Shown: in pieces, positions 12,201-22,600 of the stretch
Layout of the letters: every line of letters begins with the position of its first letter
Position numbering within the stretch: position 1 is the first letter of the stretch
Notes under the pieces: generated by a model
The model's database searches: none
Told to the model about the DNA's origin: nothing
What the model saw: the letters and a program-made list of their open reading frames with translations, nothing else
Origin: Hemicentrotus pulcherrimus
Lineage: Eukaryota; Echinodermata; Echinoidea; Camarodonta; Strongylocentrotidae
Reading direction: 5' to 3'
Length of the DNA stretch: 23,790 nucleotides
Assembly: GCA_003118195.1 (NCBI GenBank)
Contig: BEXV01000503.1
Span: forward strand, 61,696 to 85,485
Position numbers and translations under genes: made by a program

Positions 12201-13137
12201 TCATTTAGAGTCATTATTATAAATCGTGTTCTTTATAATGTTGTTTCTTGACAGAATTGAGACTCTGAGTCTCCGAATCAGTAAGACCACCTACCCTGAC
12301 AAACCTCAGGGTCTACTGGTCAGTGCTGGTCAAGATGGAATGGTCAAATACTGGGACCTCGAAAAGTAAGTATGCTGAACAAGTATAAGTAGACATGTAT
12401 GGTATAAGTGATACAACATTTGCTCAGGGGATTTATTTAGTCAAAGTTATCGGTTTGGGTTCATGATTAGGTATACATGTATATACAGTCAAACCTGCTT
12501 TAGTGACCACCTGTCTACAAAGACCACCTGTCTACAAAGGCCACATTTGTTGTTTCCCTTGAAAATGGTTTCTCATTGAATCATGTACTAAAAGGAACCT
12601 GTCTACAAAGACCACCTGTCTACAAAGGCCACTTTTTGTGTTTCCCTTGGGTGGTCGCTATAGACAGGTTTGACTGTATAGTGTTGGTGATTTAATAAGC
12701 TGAAGCCTGGTTTTTGCTCGGCTTCACCTAGATATTTTACATTCTTGTGAGCCAGTGCACTCTTCTGTGCAAACATACCTCAAAGCTATATTCAAGATCT
12801 GTTAAATGATATACATTATGAACTGCTATGAATATGAAAATTTAAGATGGAAAGTGTTATGTATTTTTCTAGCTGAGATTCTCTGGTTGTTGAAAATTCA
12901 CATAAAATAATATGAATACAGCCAAGGTATTATTTTGACCTTGTCATTATTTCTTTCATTAAAAAGGATTGAAAACTTCATTTTTCTTAAAATTGTCTTT
13001 CTGTTTCCAGGGATAGTAGTTGGCACTCGATGAAGTCTAGGAAAGGGAGTCACATCAGTAGCATCTTCTGTGACAAGACCAAGATCATTGCAGCATGCTC
13101 AGACTTTAGGATCAGGATCTGGAACTTTCACACATGA
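3289..13137 (+). CDS. F-box/WD40-repeat protein, complete, 15 coding exons, 759 aa
   Basis: Probable substrate receptor of an SCF (SKP1–CUL1–F-box) ubiquitin ligase: the F-box would bind SKP1 and the WD40 propeller would bind the substrate. Exons: 3289-3639, 4014-4222, 4830-4925, 5598-5726, 6270-6447, 6994-7084, 7468-7550, 8058-8229, 8616-8736, 9292-9409, 10208-10393, 10937-11059, 11455-11639, 12255-12365, 13011-13137. Every junction is GT–AG and the phases join to an open frame of 2280 bases. Order of parts: acidic/Gly-rich N-terminus (1–100), helical module copy 1 (about 105–140), basic Ser/Pro-rich linker (150–320), module copy 2 (about 345–377), F-box (about 387–430), seven WD repeats (472–759). 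The start is the ATG at 3289, with A at -3 and G at +4; in-frame TGA TGA codons lie just upstream in the same exon. The WD part resembles FBXW7-type propellers, while the module resembles FBXO16 and FBXW10, so I assign no orthologue name. Exon structure is near certain for exons 8–15 and strong for 1–7. Confidence 0.9.
3595..4092 (+). other. Helical module copy 1 (FBXO16/FBXW10-like), encoded across exons 1–2
   Basis: Residues about 103–150 of the F-box/WD protein, split by the intron 3640-4013 between Q117 and R118. The core runs from W113 to T139 and fits W-N-x2-Q-R-x3-L-x3-L-x6-Q-x2-F-L-x-T. From family knowledge, FBXO16 and FBXW10 carry a similar W-x-D/N-x2-Q-R-containing segment ahead of their F-box; this is recalled, not searched. 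No separate function is established that I can name. The module is followed by an aromatic, basic stretch (residues about 140–186) that looks folded rather than low complexity. Confidence 0.6.
4978..5010. repeat. Fragment related to the 1926–2005 element
   Basis: A stretch in intron 3 reading GGTTCCAGTGGGCAATGGG resembles the right half of the 1926-2005 element (GGTTCCCGTAAGCAATGGG). The terminal TTAA is changed to CTAA. No left end is clear, so it is a decayed or truncated copy. Confidence 0.4.
5796..6000 (+). repeat. Long C/T tract in intron 4
   Basis: About 200 bases of mostly C and T (TCTCTC, CCCTTT, TTTCTC mixes) on the transcribed gene's sense strand, some 70 bases after the exon 4 donor. 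It yields meaningless Leu/Ser/Phe-rich open frames. Confidence 0.85.
6994..7550 (+). other. Helical module copy 2, exons 6–7, directly before the F-box
   Basis: Residues 322–379 of the F-box/WD protein. The core runs from W350 to T376 and matches the copy 1 core without gaps at 10 of 27 positions: W, N, Q, R, L, L, Q, F, L and T. The intron 7085-7467 cuts the D352 codon, two residues earlier than the equivalent point in copy 1. Its place immediately ahead of the F-box matches the arrangement recalled for FBXO16, so this is likely the ancestral position and copy 1 the extra one; that order is inference. Confidence 0.55.
8058..8229 (+). other. F-box exon
   Basis: Exon 8 encodes residues 380–436 and holds the whole F-box. 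It shows the usual pattern: LLPLPLALRILRYLSP (the L-P-x-x-L helix), then an A-x-V-C-x-x-W stretch (A411 to W417), then an IWKEKC end. These are the residues that contact SKP1 in known F-box proteins. The next exon (8616-8736) encodes the linker into the propeller, with W-K-K-I-Y and N-W features typical of FBXW proteins. Confidence 0.92.
9811..10010 (+). repeat. Diverged direct duplication in intron 10
   Basis: Two stretches, about 9811-9890 and 9931-10008, share the order GAAT..AATAG..GTAAC..CAT.AATTG.AATA.AT..ACAG.TCTA..TGTG with small gaps. They look like an old tandem duplication of about 75 bases separated by about 40 bases. Confidence 0.45.
10427..10570 (+). repeat. C/T microsatellite tract in intron 11
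   Basis: Starts with a clean CTCTCTCT run at about 10429-10450 and continues C/T-rich to about 10570, roughly 35 bases after the exon 11 donor. The purine-free strand is the sense strand of the gene. Confidence 0.8.
12484..12678. mobile_element. TA-flanked foldback element in intron 14
   Basis: 195 bases starting TACAGTCAAACCTG and ending with the inverse (CAGGTTTGACTGTA), flanked by TA on both sides (12482-12483 and 12679-12680). Inside, the unit ACCTGTCTACAAAG repeats four times as two pairs. It resembles the many short TACAGTCAAACCTG elements of marine animals; I cannot name the superfamily with certainty. Confidence 0.7.
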
Positions 13138-14460
13138 CAGGTCAAAGGTCATTGTAAGTTCCATGTCTATAATGCCTCCGTCCATGAACGAAAAGTAATA
13201 AAGATATGGTTGTAGAGTTGTGATTGCAAGTTCTGCAATGTATTGCAGATTGTTGGATAGTCATACATGTATATTTTATTAAAGTTAAAGTTGCAGCCAT
13301 TAAATATGATGTCTCCCAATCTACATGTACATGTACATGAAGTATGCTCAGTATTGTGTCTTTGAAAAAAAATATTTGTACTAGTTTTAGAGCTGACTTC
13401 CATTATCATAGTGTATTATTCCATGCTCCATTCCATAGGACTATTCCACTTATGTAGATTTGTTTGCAGCCATCAGCCCTTCCAAATGTTAACAAGTGAG
13501 ATTATGTATTCATATGCAGTGTAGTATGCATTTCTTTAGGTTGCTGACATTATAAATTGGTATCCTGTAAACTAAGCTTTCAAATTATTTATCTCTTGAA
13601 AACCCAGTAGAGTAAATGCCTTCCAGATAATGTAAGATGGTGCAACTTTTACCAGAGTAGGTTTTCCCCCCTATGCGAATTTGTAAAGAAAGAACAGCTT
13701 TCACTGGAGTGTGTGGTAAGATTGTGCTAAAGTATTCCAGACTATTGCTACATACCACAAATTCAAGATATATTTATAATATATTCAGTATGAATAATTC
13801 AGAATGTATACAATCATGTTAATGCATCTTGAAAATGAGTTTTAAAAAGGTAAATACTGCTGTTAGTATGTATGGTGCTCTTTGTAGTCGAAAAGCAATG
13901 AAAACGTCCACTTCATGTTAGAAGTGATTGATATGCTTGCATTTGATCCAAACCTTTTAGAATGATATATGATTAATGTATAATTAAGATGGTGAAATCC
14001 AAGCTTAATGCCTTGAAAATAAAAGGTGTATTAAGACATAATTCTCTTAAAAATGAAAAGTACATCATATGCACAATTTGAACTAAGCATGTACAAATCA
14101 GGGCTTATTTATGAATGCAGTATTATTAATCAACAAAATAGTGATTTTGACATGTTTTATATGCTACAAGTAAGAAAACAAACTGCACTATCGTGTAGTC
14201 TCTGAATAAAATTTACCCCCACTTTTTGTTTAATAGTATAGACTACCATTACAGTTGAGCACAATTATTGAAAGTCAAATTTAATAGATGAATGTTCGTA
14301 AAATGTTTTTAATAATTTACAGAGCTTTGCATTTATTGTATATTTGTGTATGTACATGTATTAATAAATAGTATATTTGTATATATGTATAAAAAAATAA
14401 ATGTACATTTTATCTCCTATATGTTGACAACTGTTTTTTATTTTCTTTCATTTGATGGTA
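13138..14460 (+). other. Likely 3'UTR of the F-box/WD gene
   Basis: AATAAA hexamers on the plus strand lie at 13197-13202, 14018-14023, 14205-14210, 14363-14368 and 14396-14401. The last three form a cluster followed by a T-rich stretch near 14430-14455, which suits a cleavage site around 14400-14440. The early hexamer at 13197 would allow a very short 3'UTR. A GTAAGT at 13154 could be a 3'UTR intron donor, but no partner is obvious. No coding sequence is seen here. Confidence 0.4.
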
Positions 14461-16447
14461 AAATATTGAGAGTCGGAAGGCATGGAGTGACATCAATGTA
14501 CAAGTAGTGGAATAATGGAAGAGAGAAACAGAGAGAGGCTCTCCGGCAATCCCTCTCTCTGTATGTATCTTATGTAGCACCTTTTTAAATGTTTTCTAGT
14601 CATCTCTTTCAGTCCATTGCATGCAATTTTCGAGTACACCATTTCTTTGTATTTTTGCGTATTGTTCACTCAGTTTGCATAAGCCAATGATTTTGTGGCC
14701 ATCTAATAGAGAAACATGTGGCATGTCTCCTTAAGATGTGTCATTCACATGAATGTTGAAAAAAATGTAATCGATCTGCAAAACATCATTACATCTTTGC
14801 CATCTGGGATAAAGCTAGCGGAAGCAGGCGTTCATTAGTGACAATCAATGATTCTCATTAGCATGCATTAGCATTCGATTCAATAATTATTATGCATGCA
14901 TGCCTGCCCTGTGTGGCTAAATGTACATGTACCTAGAAAAGTTGTTGACCTTCATTGTGCATTATTACTTTTGGGACATGAGACTTTCTCAAATTATAAA
15001 CTACAGGGATTTAAATGGAAAGAAACTTCCCTATTGGCCACAATTGAGTGTTCTGTCAGTTTGTAATTCATTCCTCTCATTACACCAAGCCAACAAGAAA
15101 CTTGGTCACTCACAATGCATGCAAACAATTGTCTGATTTCACAGTACTTTTGTAGTAAAGATGTAAAAAAAAACTTTAAAAAAAAAACATGGTACTTGTT
15201 CTGCAAAGAAGCTGACAAAATCACACAGAACAAGCCAGGAAACAATGATTTACTATTCTTGCTGTCTTTTAATCACACCATGCATGATTGCATTACCATA
15301 TTTGAAATATATTCCATGTACATATCTATAAAGAATATAATAGGCCCCTTTCTGTGATGGTGATAATAAGGCAAACACACTAAACTGACAGAAAACAGTG
15401 TGCTCTGCATATCGCAAATCTATAAAGAGATAAAGATAAGAATCTGATAATTTTACAACTTGTACAGCTGACACATGTCTTGATAAATACTATGATACAA
15501 CTATATACAAAGTGGCAAAAACACACATTAAATATTTTACTTAAGTCACTGACATGCAGAAAATACATTACTAAAAAAAAACATTCTGTCATGAAACATA
15601 ACGTACATTATGGGCAGAAACTTCTTGGAAAGTACAAAATATACAAATGACTTTGAAATTCCATTAGAAAGAAGTATGAAAAAGTCTTGACAGATGTTAA
15701 GAATACACAAATCTGTGCTTGAATAGATTGAATACATGATCACATTTTTTTTTCTCTCACACATTTACATGCACATTTAAAAAAAACGAAGCACTTTATA
15801 TTGGTCATATATATATATATATAATTATATTGTAAATGTATATATAAATAACAAGGTGAACAATATGATTTTGGCACCAGTGTATATAAAACAGACATAA
15901 AAGTGTAACCATCAACACATTTCTAACTGACTACTCCTGCCATGACTCCCGTTTATGACTAACCAGTTTCTTTTACGATTCATGTTATAAATACTGTGTT
16001 TTATTCCTGCTATCTTAATGCGCATGATTAGGTTTTTCTGCTCAAGGTTGTCAAATTATCGCCGTTTGATACGGGCATAGAGGGATACAATTAGGGTGAT
16101 TTGCTCTGCTATAAACTGCATGAATGAAAGCAGTATCTGCAAAATATCTCAGATTCATTACATGTTGTAAAGTGCACATAATGAACAGATGTAAAATAAG
16201 TGCTTAATTGTCTTTGCCTAAGAAACTATCTCCATCATCTAGATTCTGCGTACTGAACAATTCTGTGTTCTACCCATTACGGGTAGTTATAATCTGGACC
16301 CTGTAATATAAAAATAGACTAACAATCAATCAGCACATCTCCACTAACTTGCTGCAATTTATAGCATCTTACCATGCACTGTATTTATCCATAACATAAC
16401 ATTAGGTTGGGTGTAAAGCTAGGATTGATTGAAGGAAATGAGATTAA

Positions 16448-16813
16448 AGGTAAAGACCAGTTATGGTCATGCGATTGCATTGTGAAAGAAACGTTGTGGA
16501 ATCGATCAGAAAAGGTTGATCATCTAGCATCTAGCATCTGCAAGGTTCTGGAATCATCAAAATGATAAGAAATTTGGCCCATTCTTCGTAAAGTTACAAG
16601 CACTATACACAGAAAGATGTATATGGGACTACCCTATATCTCTCACAGACCATGAGAGAAACAAATTTACCAAATATATGAATTAGTAGGCGGTTTCCCG
16701 GCAAATTTTATATCATCATGTATTAGTCAAAACATATTGTTTCACATGACTGGTAATGAGAGCTTCCATTTCATTTTTTGAAATTGGGGCGTTTCTAATA
16801 CTGGTATTTACCT
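16448..16813 (-). mobile_element. TTAA-flanked foldback element, family 1, copy B
   Basis: Reverse-oriented copy of the 2436-2801 element, also 366 bases, about nine bases in ten alike by eye. It is flanked by intact TTAA on both sides (16444-16447 and 16814-16817). It carries a short internal duplication (TCTAGCATCTAGCATC) not present in copy A, and one TIR end differs by a base. It lies between the two convergent genes. Confidence 0.82.
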
Positions 16814-17803
16814 TTAATTTACAGAAGATACATTGAAATGTAATGTTTTATGTCACAGAGCGATTATAGTGGTTGCAGCAAATGCAACAATTGATCTGAA
16901 TACATGATGGTAAAGTATACATAAAATACATGTTTATCTGTTATTTTGAAAAACAGGAATGTGACATATATTCATACAAGATGTACATGTACTGTATGTA
17001 CATGATATACATGTAAGTACTGATTAATGTGAAATAACACTGAATACATTACATTCAGGTACACACTCCCATATACAAACATACATGTATTACATACATG
17101 TATGCTACTTGGAATTGGAATGTTCCTCAAGGCATTTCAGTCTTTTTGTTAACTCAGAAAAAATCAATATCATTGAATTTTGCCAGGATTAGATAAAAAC
17201 CAGCTGCCCCAATCACTCCAACATTTACAGACACATAGCGATAATCTACTCTCTATACAAACGCATTATATTTCTAAAGGAGAATTTTGACTAGAAAGGA
17301 ATTGTTGGAGCTTGGTCAAACTAAGCTCCAGATGACAAATTATTTTTGTAAATTTAGATCAAAATTTGCTTTTGTTTTGCAATATTGGCAATGTACTGTA
17401 CATAATGTGATAATGTTGTTTCAATTCAATGCAGTACATTTTTAAATACAAAATTGGTGCATGATGCCCTCCTCTCTGGTATATATCTGATAATACATCT
17501 GGTGCATAGGGAAGAATGTAATATTTCCTGTGTGATATCTGCTGTAGACAGGTGTTTTACATTGTGTCAAAACACTGCTAATTTAAGGATTACAAAAAAC
17601 ATGATAACAAATCAGATAGGATCATCATTTTAAACCATTTTAGCACCTCAACTATCAATAATCAGTTTTCTTTCACAAGAAAAGTACAATATTACATAAT
17701 GTAATGTTATCTGACGTGATTAAACATACATGTATGGAATAATTATAATGCTGGTATAATATGGGCTGTGTAGTAGTCTACATACATGTACGTATAGATT
17801 TAA

Positions 17804-18105
17804 ATAGACCATTTTACATAATCAAAAGGAATGCACAAATCTTTGTTAAGTACCTCATTACAAAATGTTTTATTCACCTGTTATAAATAAATGAATTTCA
17901 ATTGTAAGAATAGGCATTGCACATATTAACTGTTGCTAGGTAGGACAAAATGATGGCTTGCCCTACCTAGCAACACGTACTACATGGCTTGTATTCTGAC
18001 GATTGAAATACAATTATCCGTAACAGGTGGATAAAATAGTTTATAACGAGGCACTTAACAAATATTTGTGCATTAAATCTGTTACATTACGAAAATGGTC
18101 CATTA
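17804..18105. repeat. Long inverted repeat (about 145-base arms)
   Basis: The two halves are reverse complements at roughly three bases in four along their whole length, with a near-perfect inner stem GTTGCTAGGTAGG / CCTACCTAGCAAC around a 16-base loop at about 17932-17973. The outer ends read TAGACCATTTT and AAAATGGTCCA, close to TTAA on both sides. It looks like a foldback transposon. Its RNA would fold into a long hairpin from either strand. Confidence 0.75.
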
Positions 18106-19142
18106 ATTTTTGCTTGCTCAGTCCATTACCGGTAAAATGTATCGGTAATGGTTGAATTTGTGACTTTGTTGTACACATGAACACATATCACAGAGACATT
18201 GTTGTAATTTTGTTTGAAATAAGAGTGGAATTGTATGGAGACGATCCCAGAATCAACATAAAAACGAGGTTACAGTACACTTCTTTAGTAGAGAGATCAC
18301 TCCTACCCAACGTTTACAATACATGATTAATGAAACATTAAATCAAATCACCCTGTCCTTCAATAATTAAGAGACCGTTCTTTATACTGGTTATAAGTCA
18401 CATGATTACATCATCATTAACAATATTGATGATCATAGACTTTCAAAGTACAGCATTTACAAAATGTAAACATGGATATATTTCTAAAATTGTACAAATG
18501 TTTATACTTGATTTCAGTAAAACTCCAGGCACAGGTAATTTCAGCCTTTCTTTTAAAAACATTTCTATTTGCTTTGGTGCTACATAATTATATCAACACC
18601 TCTCGTAATGACAACTTTACTTTTCCAGGGACAAGTCTCTGAAATAAATCATCATAAAATGAAGTAATGTATCCCACAGAATTAGAAACATAAGAGTTGG
18701 ATATCAAATAGGTTGCTTTGTTCTTTGACCAAGTCACTGCTTGGAATTGAGATAATTTGTATTCTATTCTTTAAAAAAATAAGGTTTGAGAGAGTGATCT
18801 AATCAGTGCCTTTATTAGACATTGGCCTCATTAACTACCTCATTTCAAAATTTGCTTCTTGGATAACACTGCTACATACATTGAAGAGATTATAGTCTTT
18901 TGACAACAAGATTTTGAGCTACTGAACTCCACATACTTTCACTGTACATTTACATGTGTGTTATACTATCTTTGAACAAATGTAAAGGCAATTATAAACA
19001 TGGAATGTTTAATAACATGTCAGAATATGATTTTTGTTTTCATTCATAGAGAATGAGCTCCTATCTCACTGAAGCAGGTGAACTGAATGAGTTGTTTTCA
19101 TCAACAGACAGATTGTGTATGTATGTCTCTTTCATGAGCTCA

Positions 19143-19668
19143 TCATAACATGACTTCCTCAATGTCATCGTCAAAGTCATCAAAACTGGACTTTGGTAAA
19201 TTGACTGACAGACCGTTTGGTTTGTTTGCTTGACCGAAGAGGTTGCCTTGTGGTGTCTTCTTCTCCCAAGGCAGTGTAGCGTTGTCCGCAACCGGCTTCG
19301 CCTTCGTCGACGTTGAGAAAACGGATCCTTCAAATGAATTCCTGCCTCTGTTTGGCGTGGTCGATTTACTGTCTGAAAAAGGATTTGACCTCCTGTCTTT
19401 GGACTTGTCTGTCGACTTCGGTTTCGGCGTCGCAAAGATGTCATCACTGTCATCATCACCGCCATCGTCGTCGTCGTCAAATAGACCCCCTTTCTTGACC
19501 GGGGGTTTGTCACCAGCTGCTGCGCGACGCCCGAAGGAAGGGGCGTAACTTCCAAATGTAGCATCGGACTCCGCGGCAGGTTTCTTCTTGGGGGTAGAGT
19601 TAGGAGACCCTTGGAGATCTGGATGTGATGGCTTCCCGTTGTGTAGATTCTCAATAGGCTGGGTGAAT
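19143..19668 (-). other. Terminal coding exon of the lebercilin-like gene
   Basis: 174 residues plus stop. The frame is set by the upstream splice phase and has no internal ATG. GC content and CpG density are clearly higher than in the flanks, as expected for coding DNA here. The composition is low complexity: Lys/Ser/Thr/Pro-rich with an Asp run. The overlapping open frames on both strands in this exon are shadows. Confidence 0.75.
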
Positions 19669-22600
19669 CTTGGGAGGAAGAAACAGAATGGCAGACAAGT
19701 TTAAGGGTGTGATTCTGTCAAAGATCAAGTCAAATAAATAACTATGTTGTAGTTGCATGAAAGTGTGTTTCTGTCATACTATAGATTAAAGGGGTCTGGA
19801 AACTTTGTCTCAGTTTCTGAAACAAAATTCTGAATTTAGCCCATGATGCAATGATAATTATAAACCTTTAGATCAGTGAGGAACCCCATGACTTTGACAA
19901 GCCGATCAACAGTCGATTATCAATATATTTATGATTGAAATTACAAATTTTGAAAACCGTTTGCCACACGGTATCAGTATTATATTGTTCCCCTCTCTCA
20001 CATCAAGCTATGCTCTTAAGGGAGAAAGCGACACATTTAAAAGATTGTTTCATAACTTACTTGTAATCTTTATTGGTTCCCCCTGATGCTGGTTTGGTGT
20101 CGAGCTCTCTCATCTTGGCCAGCAGGATATCCTTCTTCCTTCGTTCCTCTGCAAGCCTCTCAGACTCCTCCTTCTGCTTCTTTCTCTGTGCAGCCATTTC
20201 TTCTTCCTCTCGTTTCCTCTCTATTAAAGTTACAAATGTGGTAGATAAGAACTTCCGTGGGTAAGGGTATTTGCAACAGTCAAGTATTAATCCAGAGATA
20301 TTAATTAAAGATATGATTTTGTTATTACTGGTACTTGAAGTCATCAATCCATTTGTTTTCACTTCATATACCCCCACATGCACACACACACACACACACC
20401 ATTATTAAATGTATATCATGCATTTAATAAAATAGTCATACGACATGTTGTAAATCCACATGCTGATCAGTGGGAACAGGTTGGGCCCTGGGGGTCCCAG
20501 TCAAATATAAATACTATACTGTAAGCACGAAAACCAAGAAAACGCGTATAAAGGAGTGTTTTTTGGATATTGGACGCGGTCCATGCAGTGCTGCATTAAA
20601 GGTAATACAAAGTTTTGGGACATTTTGGTGGATAATGATTCTTTACAAATTTGATATACATGTATTTAGATGCCCCCTGTGGATGTATAATAAGCACTAA
20701 AAAAATTAGCTCCTAAAACACTTTCGAGAAAAAATGAAAATAAAAATTTATTGATGCTCCCGATAGATTTTGATAAATAGCGCATACATGTACATGTACG
20801 GTCGTACAATGGTAGCTGCGACCCTGAAAATTTCAGAATATGTAGTTGTGATATAAACCTACCAAACGGGAATAGCTTATCGTTCAAAATTAGTCAAGGA
20901 AAATTGTTTCATAGCTTAATTAATATCTTGACCTTGAGAGGGCGCTTTACAACATAAAGAGTTTGTTATTATAATTTCATAACTTTAGACTCGATTTCAA
21001 CAGCGACAGCGATCACTGCATATTGTAGGATTGCATATGCTTCCAATAATTATGTTCATTTGAACCAAATTCATGACCCCCCCCCCCCCCCNCCCCCCCA
21101 TACCAAAACTTTGTATTACCTTTAAGGTGTTCAAAAACATCCATTTCGGGCCATTTTCAAGAAAAAGGGTACTGTTTCATAATGATTCAATCCTGTAAAC
21201 GCCGGTACACTCCTTAAAGGGTATTTTTCTAGCCCTCAGGATTAATTCGGGGAAAAACCACACAAAATCCTCATTTATGGGGTGTCTGGTAAACCTGTGG
21301 TCACGCATGCTTACAGTATTTCTATAGCAATTTAATCCAGGCAGGTATTTAAAAAAAGCAACACTTTAATTGCAAAGGTAAGAATGAAAGCCGATGCTGA
21401 TAAAATCAAACCAATAATTTTGCTTTGAAGCAGTCGTTCTAATGACACTCCAGTCTTGAGATATTCAAAATGCTACTTGAGATGTATGGGCATTTATTAT
21501 ATTCAAAGTGACAAAACAAAATATGAATGAAAAAATGCTGTCAAGTTTGAATGTTTCAAAGCAATAATGTATATTACAACAATTACTCTATGTAGACAAA
21601 AACCCTAAATGGAATGTACATGTACAGGTGTATGAACATGTGATGTTGAGATGAAAGAAGAACTACTTTAGAAAAATGAGACACTTGAGATGTATGTTAA
21701 AGGGGCATGTTCCTGCCAGTGTTGTTAATAGCTGCTCTAGTCATCGCCATCTTGGTTCCGAAGATCGACTTCTAATTTGCATACAGCTGTCAATCAAAGT
21801 ATGCGCGGCTTGGCCTGCCTTTGCCAAGCCAGATAATCGTGACGTCACGAAAGTGGGTGCAAACGGCAGCCGAATCTTAGAGCCGAACTGCGATTGGTAT
21901 TACATGTACTTCGGCACATGTATGCGATAATCGGCATTGTGCAGGCATTCAGAACATGCCATTGCCGTAAGAGCCGTATTGTATTGGTGCAATAGGCAGC
22001 TAGCACCATCCGCCAGCGGGTACGTATTTTTAACGCCCTCTGGAATACGGGGAACATGCCTCTTTAATTAGTACTATTTAAAGTGACAAATCAAAATATG
22101 AATAGTTAAATGCTGTCAAGTTTATGTTCATATGAAGGAAAACGCCTGCTTATTAAAGATAAATAAAACACAAAACTAAGAAATATCAAACACCAATAAA
22201 GAAAAAAATAGGAGTTTAATAAAAACACAAAATTAATCATAAGAGCGTCATATTTGCAAAAGAGAGAATGCATAAAACCATGAATGATAGCTTAGCAAGA
22301 TGAACAAAAATACACAATTTCTTAAAAATTAAAGTGATTTAATTAAGTGTAAATAAAACAGTGTTACAAGAAATGAGCCAAGTGTTAGACAGAGAGGAAA
22401 CACATGCATGAATAACTCATTAAGACAATGGACAGGAAAAGAGAGAGAGAGAGCGAGACATGCTATGCTATTTACCATTATTATCGCCACTCTCTCTCGA
22501 ATTGGGGTTACTACCGCCGCTATTCCGCCGAGCATTACTGGAGTACTTGTGCAGGTCTCTCACGCTATTGACTGCCGCCCCAGAATTACTGGGCTTGGAG

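Larger units (their letters stand above)
8230..13010 (+). other. Introns 8–14 of the F-box/WD gene
   Basis: Introns 8230-8615, 8737-9291, 9410-10207, 10394-10936, 11060-11454, 11640-12254 and 12366-13010. No further exon is visible. Contents: a diverged local duplication (9811-10010), a C/T tract (10427-10570), a TTCAATTCAAT tail-like motif near 11293-11316 that could be the 3' end of an old retroposon, and the TA-flanked element in intron 14. Confidence 0.7.
8722..13137 (+). other. Seven-bladed WD40 propeller region
   Basis: Seven repeats can be counted from residue about 472 to the C-terminus, across exons 9–15. Clear GH...WD-type signatures are present: GSADKTVKVWD, SASYDATIKVWN, ASQDRTVKLWD (joined across the exon 11/12 junction), SGSADKSVRIWS, SAGQDGMVKYWD and a final ACSDFRIRIWN. 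The fifth repeat (CSVGEIVSLWR) lacks the conserved Asp before the terminal strand and is the most degenerate. Introns fall inside repeats, often just before the V-K-x-W strand. The protein ends three residues after the last W-N pair, so no tail follows the propeller. Confidence 0.92.
14461..19142. other. Intergenic and 3'UTR sequence between convergent genes
   Basis: No exon with coding character is visible on either strand. The stretch is AT-rich, with many ACATGTACATGTA palindromes (for example 16981-17012 and 17080-17103), a short TA run at 15809-15826, one 366-base foldback element and one long inverted repeat (both listed separately). On the minus strand, AATAAA (TTTATT on plus) occurs at 18811-18816, about 330 bases past the minus-strand gene's stop. 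That is a plausible poly(A) signal for it; further ones lie at 17869 and 16000. Confidence 0.5.
20221..22475 (-). other. 2.25-kb intron of the lebercilin-like gene
   Basis: Donor GTAAAT at 22475-22470, acceptor TAG ending at 20221. Besides foldback families 2 and 3, it contains a CA repeat (20381-20399), a GA run (22438-22456), and a pair of direct repeats of about 56 bases (21499-21556 and 22076-22134) that bracket the family 3 element. No coding sequence is recognised. Confidence 0.65.

Noticed and set aside
19061..19654. 197-codon minus-strand open frame over the terminal lebercilin-like exon
   Set aside because: Wrong frame. The splice phase from 20061 and the sensible protein (ending FDDFDDDIEEVML) fix a different frame that lacks an internal ATG.
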